Positions 27,884 through 35,238 of a stretch of DNA of 64,000 nt are shown in pieces. The DNA is from Mesorhizobium loti (GTDB lineage Bacteria > Pseudomonadota > Alphaproteobacteria > Rhizobiales > Rhizobiaceae). The notes beneath the pieces were generated by a model, which was given only the letters and a program-made list of their open reading frames with translations, was not told where the DNA came from and made no database searches. Position numbers and translations under genes: made by a program. The stretch is from contig NZ_QGGH01000003.1 of the NCBI RefSeq assembly GCF_003148495.1, forward strand, positions 496,001 through 560,000, read 5' to 3'. Within the stretch, counting starts at the first letter, position 1. Each line of letters opens with the position of its first letter.

Positions 27884-27984
27884 TTTACGGTCAAACCGGT
27901 TCCGGGCGATGTGGCGCTTGCTTGCCATGACTGGAGGAGTGTGGCTAGGTCCGCCCTACTGGTCCGGCACAGGACGTGATTTGC

Positions 27985-28033
27985 CTGCAGTATCCGCCGC
28001 CCGCCCCTGGGGGACGTGCAACGGATACTGCAG
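27985..28033. repeat. Perfect 12-bp inverted repeat after thiQ
   Basis: CTGCAGTATCCG (27985-27996) and CGGATACTGCAG (28022-28033) are exact inverted copies with a 25-base loop. No T run follows, so it is not a standard terminator. It could be a transcript-end stem for thiBPQ, an element end or a regulator site. The rest of the 261-base gap (27884-28144) shows no gene. Confidence 0.55.
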
Positions 28034-28144
28034 CAGTTTGAGATATGGCGCATGACACATTCCGAAGATCGCCCCCGATTTTCGTGATCATGCGCCGGGA
28101 CCCGAAAGGAAGCCGTTCTGGCGATCGGCGCTAACACATTAGGA

Positions 28145-29614
28145 ATGAAGCCGCTGGCGCGCTTTCTTGCGCTGGCCGGCTTTGCCGTGGCGCTGGCGAG
28201 CTGCCAGATGTTCACGCCGCCGGAGGTCCAGGAGTCCGGCTTCCAGCCTTCCGACAAGCCGATCACGGTCGACAATGTCGGCGCCAACAACAAGCTCGCA
28301 GAATTGGCCAAGGCGCAGCATCCGCGCATCCTGGCGACCTATGGCGGCGAATATTCCGACCCGAAGCTCGAGCGCATGGTCGCCAAGGTGGTCGGCAATC
28401 TGACCGTGGTCTCGGCCAACCCGACGCAGACCTATCGCATCACCATCCTGAATTCGCCCAACGTCAACGCCTTCGCGCTGCCGGGCGGCTATCTCTACAT
28501 CACGCGCGGCCTGTTGGCGCTGGCCAATGATTCGGCAGAGCTTGCCGCGGTCATCGCGCATGAGATGGGCCACGTCACCGCCAATCACGGCCTGCAGCGC
28601 CAGCAGCTCGAGGCCGAAGAAGGCCTGGCGACCAAGGTGGTTTCCGATGTGCTCGGCGACAGCCCGACCGCCAAAGCAGCGCTGATCCGCGGCAAGCTGA
28701 GGCTGGCACAATTCTCGCGCAACCAGGAGCTGGAAGCCGACGCCATCGGCATCAAGTCGATCGGTGAAGCCGGCTACGATCCTTTCGCCGCCGGCCGCTT
28801 TCTGCAGTCGATGTCGGCCTACACCGATTTCCGTTCGATCAGCGGCGCCACCGATGCCAGCCTCGACTTCCTGGCCACGCACCCCAACACGCCGCAGCGC
28901 ATCGATCTGGCGCAGCGCCATGCCCGCCAGTTCGGCGCGCCCGGCTTCGGCACGCGCGACCGCGATTCCTTTCTCGCCGGCATAGACGGTCTACTCTATG
29001 GCGACACGCCCGAGGAAGGCTATGTGCGCGGCGAAACCTTCCTGCATCCGGGCCTCGGCGTGTCCTTCTCGGTGCCGCAGGGCTTCATCATCGACAATTC
29101 GGCGGCGGCAGTGACGGCAACCGGTCCCGGTGACATGGCCATCCGCTTCGACGGCGTCTCGATCGACAAGAACCGCGCGCTCACCGACTATATCCGCAGT
29201 GGTTGGGTGGCCGGTCTCGACGACAGCACCGTCAAGCAGGAAACCATCAACGGCAACGAGGCGGCGACAGCGCACGCCGGCGCCGAAGGCTGGCAGTTCG
29301 ACATCGCCGTGATCCGCGCCGGTGGCCAGGTCTACCGGCTGCTGACCGCTGCCCCTTCGGCCAGCACCTCGCTGGACACCGTGGCGCGTTCGGTCAGCGG
29401 CTCGTTCCGAATCCTCAGCGCTGCCGAAAAGGCGGCGCTGAAGCCGCTGCATATCCGCGTCGTCACTGTCCAGCCAGGGCAGACGATGGGTTCGCTCTCG
29501 GCGCAGATGGTTGGCGTCGACCGCAAGCTCGATTTGTTCCGCGTGCTCAATGCGCTGTCGCCGGGCGCCGCGGTTTCGGCCGGCGACAAGGTCAAGATCG
29601 TCACCGACAAATAA
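28145..29614 (+). CDS. M48-family zinc metalloprotease lipoprotein
   Basis: The 489-residue product has a lipoprotein signal with lipobox LASC at Cys20, so it should be anchored in the envelope facing the periplasm. The catalytic zinc motif HEMGH is at 139-143 and the third ligand Glu is in NQELEADAIGI (about 197-205). The domain resembles BepA/LoiP-type peptidases that monitor outer-membrane protein assembly. After a middle domain (about 290-420) the C terminus (about 432-489) reads like a LysM-type module (VVTVQPGQTMGSLSAQM... GDKVKIV), suggesting peptidoglycan contact. It stands alone, transcribed toward the convergent rpoH. Confidence 0.9.
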   Translation: MKPLARFLALAGFAVALASCQMFTPPEVQESGFQPSDKPITVDNVGANNKLAELAKAQHPRILATYGGEYSDPKLERMVAKVVGNLTVVSANPTQTYRITILNSPNVNAFALPGGYLYITRGLLALANDSAELAAVIAHEMGHVTANHGLQRQQLEAEEGLATKVVSDVLGDSPTAKAALIRGKLRLAQFSRNQELEADAIGIKSIGEAGYDPFAAGRFLQSMSAYTDFRSISGATDASLDFLATHPNTPQRIDLAQRHARQFGAPGFGTRDRDSFLAGIDGLLYGDTPEEGYVRGETFLHPGLGVSFSVPQGFIIDNSAAAVTATGPGDMAIRFDGVSIDKNRALTDYIRSGWVAGLDDSTVKQETINGNEAATAHAGAEGWQFDIAVIRAGGQVYRLLTAAPSASTSLDTVARSVSGSFRILSAAEKAALKPLHIRVVTVQPGQTMGSLSAQMVGVDRKLDLFRVLNALSPGAAVSAGDKVKIVTDK

Positions 29615-29682
29615 GCTCGTCGCGAGTTGCCGGATGTCTGACACCGTCGTCCTTGCTTCAGCAGATCGGGGGCGTCAGGAGA

Positions 29683-30546
29683 TCAGGCGGCCGTCGCCAT
29701 GAACTCCGGGTTCTGCTTCACCAACGCCACCTTGAGCTTTTCCATGGCGCGCGCCTCGATCTGGCGGACACGTTCCTTGGAAATGCCGAGCGTCTCGCCG
29801 AGCGCTTCGAGTGTCGCGCCCTCGTCGTTCAGCCGGCGTTCTTCGATGATCCTCAGCTCACGCGCGTTGAGCGCGCGAAGCGCTTCCCTCAGCCAGAGCG
29901 AGCGGCGCGCGACATCGATTTTGTCGCCGACGATCTCGTCGGGCAAGGGATCGTCCGAGACAAGGAAATCCATCCGCTCAGTCGAACCCGCATCGTCGGC
30001 AATCGGCATGTTGAGCGAGGAGTCGGGTGCCGACAGCCGCGAATCCATCATCGCCACATCGGCTTCGGAGACGCCGAGTGCCTCCGACACTTCGCGATAG
30101 AGCGTTGCGTTGGACAGCGGCTCGGCGCCATTCGCCAGCCGCGCGCGCAGGCGTCGCAGGTTGAAGAACAGCGCCTTCTGCGCCGAGCTGGTGCCACCGC
30201 GCACGATCGACCAGTTGCGCAGGATGTAGTCCTGCATCGAGGCGCGGATCCACCACGTCGCATAGGTCGAGAACCGCACCTCGCGCTCGGGCTCGAAGCG
30301 GGCGGCGGCTTCGAGCAGGCCGACATGACCCTCCTGGATCAGATCGCCAAGCGGCAAGCCGTAATGGCGGAATTTGGAGGCCATGGAAATGACCAGCCGC
30401 ATATGGGCGACGGTGATGCTGTGCAGCGCGTTCTGGTCGTTGTCCTCTTTCCAGAGCAATGCCAGCCGATGCTCCTCGTCACGTTCGAGGTAGGGGGCCC
30501 TCATTGCCGCGCGGACCATGATCCGTCCTGCCGTGTCTTCCATCAT
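29683..30546 (-). CDS. rpoH: RNA polymerase sigma-32 factor, RpoH2 type
   Basis: The 287-residue product contains sigma region 2 (HMRLVISMASKFRHYGLPLGDLIQEG and the -10 recognition RFSTYATWWIRASMQDYILRNW), the RpoH box QKALFFNLR (123-131) and region 4 with its helix-turn-helix (EALGETLGISKERVRQIEARAMEKL). Rhizobia often carry two or more rpoH genes; the sequence style and the EcfG-type promoter upstream match RpoH2, which links the general stress response to a heat-shock-type regulon. Two adjacent ATG codons at the start follow GGGAGCG; I use the first. It is convergent with the peptidase gene. Confidence 0.93.
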   Translation of the reverse strand: MMEDTAGRIMVRAAMRAPYLERDEEHRLALLWKEDNDQNALHSITVAHMRLVISMASKFRHYGLPLGDLIQEGHVGLLEAAARFEPEREVRFSTYATWWIRASMQDYILRNWSIVRGGTSSAQKALFFNLRRLRARLANGAEPLSNATLYREVSEALGVSEADVAMMDSRLSAPDSSLNMPIADDAGSTERMDFLVSDDPLPDEIVGDKIDVARRSLWLREALRALNARELRIIEERRLNDEGATLEALGETLGISKERVRQIEARAMEKLKVALVKQNPEFMATAA

Positions 30547-30633
30547 GAGGCGCTCCCTGGGCGATGCGGATGACTTTGCAAACTTGGCTGGCGCCCGGGT
30601 TGAAATGGCGGCGTCGTGCCCTAGAACAGCCAG

Positions 30634-30659
30634 AACGTGCCATGCAGGGGAATGGTTCC
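30634..30659 (-). promoter_or_regulatory. EcfG (general stress response) promoter of rpoH
   Basis: On the minus strand GGAAC (30659-30655), 17 bases, then CGTT (30637-30634) match the EcfG/RpoE2 consensus exactly. It lies about 88 bases before the rpoH start. In Sinorhizobium meliloti rpoH2 is controlled by RpoE2, so the site is where one would expect it. Confidence 0.75.
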
Positions 30660-30871
30660 CTGGCCGGCGCCGCGCCTGACGCGCTGTCCAGACGGCTTGC
30701 GGGATGGTCTGGAATGGCGCCGACTCTCGTCGAAAAAGCAGAATCTTGAGTATCCGATTTCAAGAGCGGTTTGTTTTTGAAATTTCATTCCTTATTTTCT
30801 TGCCTTGCATCTGCCAGTTTCCAGCGCTCACAACATGCCGGATATCCGGCCAAGGACGGGATCACAGAAAA

Positions 30872-31645
30872 ATGAAATGGCTCAAGTCGCTCATCATCGC
30901 CGGAACGCTGCAGGCTCTGGCTGTCACCGCAGGCCATGCCGGCGCCAATCTCGACCAGATCAAGCAGGCCGGGGCCATCAAGATCGGCACGGAAGGCACC
31001 TATGCGCCATTCACCTATCATGACACTTCCGGCGCGCTGGTCGGCTTCGACGTCGAAATCGCCAAGGCGATCGCCGACAAGCTCGGCGTCAAGGCCGAGT
31101 TCCTCGAAGGCAAGTGGGACGGGTTGATCGCCGGTCTCGACGCCAATCGCTATGACGCCGTCATCAACGAAGTCGGCATCACCGACGCCCGCAAAGCCAA
31201 GTACGACTTCTCCGATCCCTACATTGCCTCCAAGGCAGTGCTGATCGTGCGCGGTGACAACACCGACATCAAGAGCTTCGCCGATCTCAAGGGCAAGAAG
31301 TCTGCGCAGTCGCTGACCTCGAATTTCGGCAAGCTGGCCGAAACGAACGGCGCCGAGCTGGTCGGCACCGATGGCTTCGACCAGTCGATCCAGCTGCTTC
31401 TGACAGGCCGTGCCGACGCGACGATCAATGACAGCCTGTCGTTCCTCGACTTCAAGAAGCACAAGCCCGACGCCAATGTGAAGATCGCCGCGCAAGAGGA
31501 AAACGCCGACTATTCCGGCGTCATCGTGCGCAAGGGCGATCCGGAGCTGGTCGCGGCGATCAACAAGGCGCTGGCCGACATCAAGGCCGACGGCACCTAC
31601 AAGAAGATCGCCGACACCTATTTCGGCCAGGACGTTTCGAAGTAA
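30872..31645 (+). CDS. Polar amino-acid ABC transporter substrate-binding protein
   Basis: The 257-residue periplasmic protein has a signal peptide (cleavage near GHAGA, about residue 22) and the family-3 solute-binding fold: IKIGTEGTYAPFTYHD, GFDVEIAKAIADKLG, WDGLIAGLDANRYDAVINEVGIT and a late DYSGVIVRKGDPEL. It resembles cystine/polar amino-acid binding proteins of the FliY type; the exact ligand is uncertain. ATG 30872 is chosen because it begins the signal peptide; the open frame upstream is leader. A permease and ATPase follow after a terminator-like stem, which would let the binding protein be made in excess. Confidence 0.93.
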   Translation: MKWLKSLIIAGTLQALAVTAGHAGANLDQIKQAGAIKIGTEGTYAPFTYHDTSGALVGFDVEIAKAIADKLGVKAEFLEGKWDGLIAGLDANRYDAVINEVGITDARKAKYDFSDPYIASKAVLIVRGDNTDIKSFADLKGKKSAQSLTSNFGKLAETNGAELVGTDGFDQSIQLLLTGRADATINDSLSFLDFKKHKPDANVKIAAQEENADYSGVIVRKGDPELVAAINKALADIKADGTYKKIADTYFGQDVSK

Positions 31646-31685
31646 TCTAATGAGGTGGGCCGGTCTCCGGCCACGAGAGATATCG

Positions 31686-31718
31686 AGCGGCGAGCCGTCT
31701 TTGACGGCCCGCCGCTTT
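31686..31718 (+). terminator. Internal terminator between binding protein and permease
   Basis: The stem AGCGGC..GCCGTC with GACGGC..GCCGCT (31686-31699 and 31703-31714) is followed by TTTT. It should reduce read-through from the binding-protein gene into the permease. Confidence 0.7.
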
Positions 31719-31783
31719 TGTCGTGATATGGCTGACGCATTCGCGTCTTGACCAACTGCCTCGACCAATTTGGAGGGTCTTAC

Positions 31784-32464
31784 GTGCCGCACTGGCTGCA
31801 ACTGATGCTGGAGTCGCTGCCTTCGCTCCTGTGGGCGGCGCTGATCTTCACCGTGCCGCTGACGCTGTTGTCCTTCGCTCTTGGCTTGACGGTCGGCCTG
31901 GGTGCAGCACTTGCCCGGCTGTTCGGGCCGAAGCCGCTGGTCGCGCTTGTGCGCTTCTATGTCTGGATCTTCCGCGGCACGCCACTTTTGGTGCAGCTGT
32001 TCCTGATCTTCTACGGCCTGCCGTCGGTCGGCATCCTGCTCGACGCCTTCACGGCGGCGTTGATCGGCTTCACGCTCAACATCGGCGCCTACACGTCGGA
32101 AATCATCCGCGCGGCAATAGGCTCGGTGCCGAAAGGCCAGTGGGAAGCCGCCTATTCGATAGGCATGACCTGGAGTCAGGCGATGCGGCGCACCATCCTG
32201 CCGCAGGCCGGCCGGGTCGCGGTGCCGCCGCTTTCCAACACCTTCATCTCGCTGGTCAAGGACACCTCGCTGGCCGCCGCCATCACCGTGCCGGAGATGT
32301 TCCAGGCGGCGCAGCGCATCGTCGCCACCACCTATGAGCCGCTGATCCTCTATGTCGAGGCGGCGATCCTCTATCTGGCGTTGAGTTCGGTGCTGTCGGC
32401 CTTGCAGACGCGGCTGGAGACCCGGCTCAATCGCTATGGCGGCTTCCTGGAGGCACGCTCATGA
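31784..32464 (+). CDS. Polar amino-acid ABC transporter permease
   Basis: The 226-residue inner-membrane protein is of the HisMQ family, with about five helices. It shows the conserved FRGTPLLVQLFLIFYGLP segment and the EAA loop GQWEAAYSIGMTWSQAMRRTILPQA that contacts the ATPase. Only one permease gene is present, so the channel is probably a homodimer. I chose GTG 31784 because GGAGGG is 6 bases upstream; a TTG at 31748 would add 12 residues without a ribosome site. Its stop overlaps the ATPase start (ATGA). Confidence 0.92.
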   Translation: MPHWLQLMLESLPSLLWAALIFTVPLTLLSFALGLTVGLGAALARLFGPKPLVALVRFYVWIFRGTPLLVQLFLIFYGLPSVGILLDAFTAALIGFTLNIGAYTSEIIRAAIGSVPKGQWEAAYSIGMTWSQAMRRTILPQAGRVAVPPLSNTFISLVKDTSLAAAITVPEMFQAAQRIVATTYEPLILYVEAAILYLALSSVLSALQTRLETRLNRYGGFLEARS

Positions 32465-33234
32465 TCGGCCTTACCAAAATCGAGAAGCGCTTTGGCGACA
32501 ATCTCGTGCTGAAGGGTGTGACGGTCACCATTGCCGAAGGCAACGTCACGGCGCTTGTCGGCCCTTCGGGCGGCGGAAAAAGCACCCTACTGCGCTGCAT
32601 CAACCTCCTGGAGATCCCGACCTCGGGCAGGGTGCGTATCGGCGACGAGACGCTCGAATTCCACCCTGGCGGCAGGGTTCCGGCCAGGGATATCCAGCGC
32701 CTGCGCCTGCAGACCGGCATGGTGTTCCAGAACTTCCAGCTGTTTCCGCATCGCACCGCGATCGAAAATGTCATGGAAGGGCTGGTGACGGTGCTGAAAT
32801 GGCCGCCTGAGAGGGCCCGCGAGCGGGCGCTGGCTTTGCTGGAGAAGGTGGGCATGGCACACAAGGCCGATGCCTGGCCGGCGACGCTGTCCGGCGGCCA
32901 GCAGCAGCGCGTGGCGATCGCCCGCGCCCTGGCTCCGTCGCCGAAAGTGCTGCTTTGCGACGAGCCGACCTCGGCGCTCGACCCGGAACTGGCGCAAGAG
33001 GTGGTCGACGTGCTCGGCAAGCTCGCCAGCGAAGGCACGACCATGGTGATGGCGACACATGATCTGCGCCTCGCTTCCAAGATCGCCCAGGAAGTGGTGT
33101 TCCTGGACGCTGGCGTCATCATCGAGAAGGGGCCGGCCGCGGTGCTGTTCAACAACCCTGAGCAGCAACGGACCAAGCGCTTCATTGCGACGCTGAAGCA
33201 GGAGGCCATGAGGGAAGGTGGCGGCGAGGTGTAA
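32461..33234 (+). CDS. Polar amino-acid ABC transporter ATP-binding protein
   Basis: The 257-residue ATPase has Walker A GPSGGGKST (about 36-44), the Q-loop FQNFQLFPHRT, the signature LSGGQQQRVAIARAL and Walker B VLLCDEPTSALDP. It matches GlnQ/HisP-type ATPases. It energises import with the permease it overlaps by four bases and the binding protein encoded upstream. The reading frame is normal in length, and the operon ends at a bidirectional terminator shared with carD. Confidence 0.94.
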   Translation: MIGLTKIEKRFGDNLVLKGVTVTIAEGNVTALVGPSGGGKSTLLRCINLLEIPTSGRVRIGDETLEFHPGGRVPARDIQRLRLQTGMVFQNFQLFPHRTAIENVMEGLVTVLKWPPERARERALALLEKVGMAHKADAWPATLSGGQQQRVAIARALAPSPKVLLCDEPTSALDPELAQEVVDVLGKLASEGTTMVMATHDLRLASKIAQEVVFLDAGVIIEKGPAAVLFNNPEQQRTKRFIATLKQEAMREGGGEV

Positions 33235-33269
33235 GCGCTGCCTTCGGTTGAGCGTCACGCCAGAAAGCA

Positions 33270-33296
33270 AAAAACCCGGCGCGAGGTCGGGTTTTT
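33270..33296. terminator. Bidirectional terminator between the amino-acid transporter and carD
   Basis: AAAACCCG and CGGGTTTT arms (about 33271-33278 and 33288-33295) give A/T runs on both sides, serving the two convergent genes. Confidence 0.85.
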
Positions 33297-33319
33297 CATG
33301 AATTCAAAGGCGAAAAAGC

Positions 33320-33901
33320 TCAGGCAGCTTCTTCCTGCTCGGCTTCCTCATTGTCGGCCTTGGCGCCACGCTTAGGGCCCTTGTTGAGGTTGACCTCGAT
33401 CAGGCGCACGGCTTCGGTTTCCGACATGCGGTTGACGGCCGCGATCTCGCGGGCCATGCGGTCGAGCGCCGCCTCGTAGAGCTGACGCTCGGAATAGGAC
33501 TGCTCCGGCTGGTTGTCGGCGCGGTAGAGGTCGCGCACAACTTCCGAGATCGAGATCAGGTCGCCCGAATTGATCTTCGCATCATATTCCTGGGCGCGGC
33601 GCGACCACATGGTGCGCTTGACGCGGGCGCGGCCCTGCACGACCTTCAGCGCGCGCTCGACATAATCCTCTTCCGACAGTTTGCGCATGCCGATGGAGGT
33701 CGCCTTGGCGACCGGCACCTTCAGGCGCATCTTGTCCTTCGAGAAGTCGATGACGAACAGTTCCAGCTTGTGTCCAGCAACTTCCTGCTCGTCGATCGAG
33801 ACGATCTGGCCGACGCCATGTGCCGGGTAGACGATGTACTCGCCGGTCTTGAAACCGTGACGCGCAGCGGTGGACTTCTTCTGCGGGGTGATCGTTGCCA
33901 T
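33320..33901 (-). CDS. CarD-family transcriptional regulator
   Basis: CarD proteins bind the RNA polymerase beta subunit and stabilise open complexes, notably at rRNA promoters. The 193-residue product has the N-terminal Tudor-like RNAP-interaction domain (FKTGEYIVYPAHGVGQIVSIDEQEV...) and a helical C-terminal domain with MWSRRAQEYDAKINSGDLISISEVVRDLYR. It ends in an acidic, Glu/Ala-rich tail. The ATG follows AAGGAG by about 10 bases. It is alone in its transcript, 367 bases from fdxA. Confidence 0.95.
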   Translation of the reverse strand: MATITPQKKSTAARHGFKTGEYIVYPAHGVGQIVSIDEQEVAGHKLELFVIDFSKDKMRLKVPVAKATSIGMRKLSEEDYVERALKVVQGRARVKRTMWSRRAQEYDAKINSGDLISISEVVRDLYRADNQPEQSYSERQLYEAALDRMAREIAAVNRMSETEAVRLIEVNLNKGPKRGAKADNEEAEQEEAA

Positions 33902-34268
33902 TACGCCCTGAACTCCTTGTTGTGGTACCGGCGTCCTGCCGGCCCGAACTCGCGCGATCGGGGAAACCGATCGTTAGCCGCACAACAGATGAACCCATCG
34001 GAAAAGCCGGACCGGCAAACGCAATATTGCGGCCGCCTGGCCCAGATCGCTCTGGTCCGGAATGGGATTTTCACCTTTCAGTGATTTGGGGCGTCTGCGC
34101 CATAAATCGACGTTGTGTCACCGGCATGTTTGGCTGATGTAACACAAAAAGTCGGAAGAATCAAGGTTTTGCTGCATACGCGAAGGCCACGGGTCAGCGC
34201 CAGCTGTCAAGCCGGTTAATGTGACCTGCCTCTTACCTTGGGTAATACCGGCCTTTGCGGCCGTGTTG
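33902..34268 (-). other. Non-coding leader of carD
   Basis: No gene seen. On the minus strand TTGATT, 17 bases, then TACATC (about 34140-34168) is a possible housekeeping promoter for carD, leaving a long leader of over 200 bases. The significance of that leader is unknown. Confidence 0.35.
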
Positions 34269-34607
34269 TCAATCGCCTTCGCCTGGCTCTGCCGAGAAGT
34301 ATTTCTCGAACTTTCCGGCCTCGCCGTCGAAGGATTTGGCGTCTGCCGGCGGTTCCTTCTTGGCGGTGATGTTGGGCCATTTCTCGGCGTATTCGGTGTT
34401 GACCTGCAGCCATTTGTCGAGGCCCGGCTCGGTGTCGGGCTTGATTGCGTCGGCCGGGCATTCCGGCTCGCAAACGCCGCAGTCGATGCACTCGTCGGGA
34501 TGGATGACGAGCATGTTCTCGCCTTCGTAGAAACAGTCGACCGGACAGACCTCGATGCAGTCCATGTATTTGCATTTGATGCAATTGTCGGTCACGACAT
34601 AGGTCAT
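34269..34607 (-). CDS. fdxA: Ferredoxin FdxA (two-cluster, 7Fe type)
   Basis: The 112-residue electron carrier has cysteines arranged for one 3Fe-4S and one 4Fe-4S cluster: C9, C17, C21 (with an extra C12) followed by Pro, and the [12 protein letters not shown] block at about 40-51. The start [22 protein letters not shown] is the family signature. The C-terminal half is a helical extension normal for this group. The redox partners are not visible from the neighbourhood. It lies in a minus-strand run with the S4 protein and the helicase upstream, but gaps of over 200 bases suggest its own promoter. Confidence 0.96.
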   Translation of the reverse strand: MTYVVTDNCIKCKYMDCIEVCPVDCFYEGENMLVIHPDECIDCGVCEPECPADAIKPDTEPGLDKWLQVNTEYAEKWPNITAKKEPPADAKSFDGEAGKFEKYFSAEPGEGD

Positions 34608-34835
34608 CGGTCGGCTCCGGGACGTCCCATTTTTGTTGGGCTTTTTCCGTCAGGTAACGCCTTTATCGACCGCTTGCAAGGGTAGCCATTGCGGGCGGTG
34701 CCGGTGTTTCCGGAATGGAATTCCAGACGGCAGCGCCGGCGGAAGTCAGTCGTGTCCCGCAGAACGTCTTGTTTGCCGGGCTCAGTTCTTGCCTTAGGCG
34801 TATCGCTGTCGCAAAACCGCTGCGTACGCTAGGCA

Positions 34836-35222
34836 TCAATCTTCGCCGAGCAGTCGGTCGGTCTGGCGGCGTTCCTTCTTGGTCGGGCGGCCGCTACCGG
34901 CCTCACGCAGCCCCGGAATTGTATCAGGAGGGGCTTCGCCCTTCGGTGCGGGCGGTGGCGAGATATCCTCGTAGAGCGTGCGGGCCTCCTCGGCCGGGCC
35001 GCGTCGTGCACCGGCGCCGAGCACCTTCCAGATGAAAATGCGCCGCTCAAGCGTGATGGTCAGCACGTCGCCTGGCTTGACCTGATCGGAGGCCTGCGCT
35101 GCTTTGTCGCGATTGATGCGGACCCGGCCGGCGATGACCAACTTTGCCGCCAGCGAGCGTGATTTCACGGCGCGCGAGAAGAACAGCCATTTGTCGATAC
35201 GCTGGCGGCCTTCAGCAACCAT
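34836..35222 (-). CDS. hslR: S4-domain RNA-binding protein, Hsp15-like
   Basis: The 128-residue product has an N-terminal S4 domain (RIDKWLFFSRAVKSRSLAAKLVIAGRVRINRDKAAQASDQVKPGDVL), the RNA-binding fold shared with Hsp15, which rescues stalled 50S subunits carrying nascent chains. The rest is a Pro-rich linker and a basic KKERRQTDR tail. It begins 16 bases after the helicase stop, so the two are an operon. Pairing of this S4 protein with a Suv3-like helicase suggests a shared role on structured RNA (inference). Confidence 0.88.
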   Translation of the reverse strand: MVAEGRQRIDKWLFFSRAVKSRSLAAKLVIAGRVRINRDKAAQASDQVKPGDVLTITLERRIFIWKVLGAGARRGPAEEARTLYEDISPPPAPKGEAPPDTIPGLREAGSGRPTKKERRQTDRLLGED

Positions 35223-35238
35223 CGAAGCGAGCCGGGTT

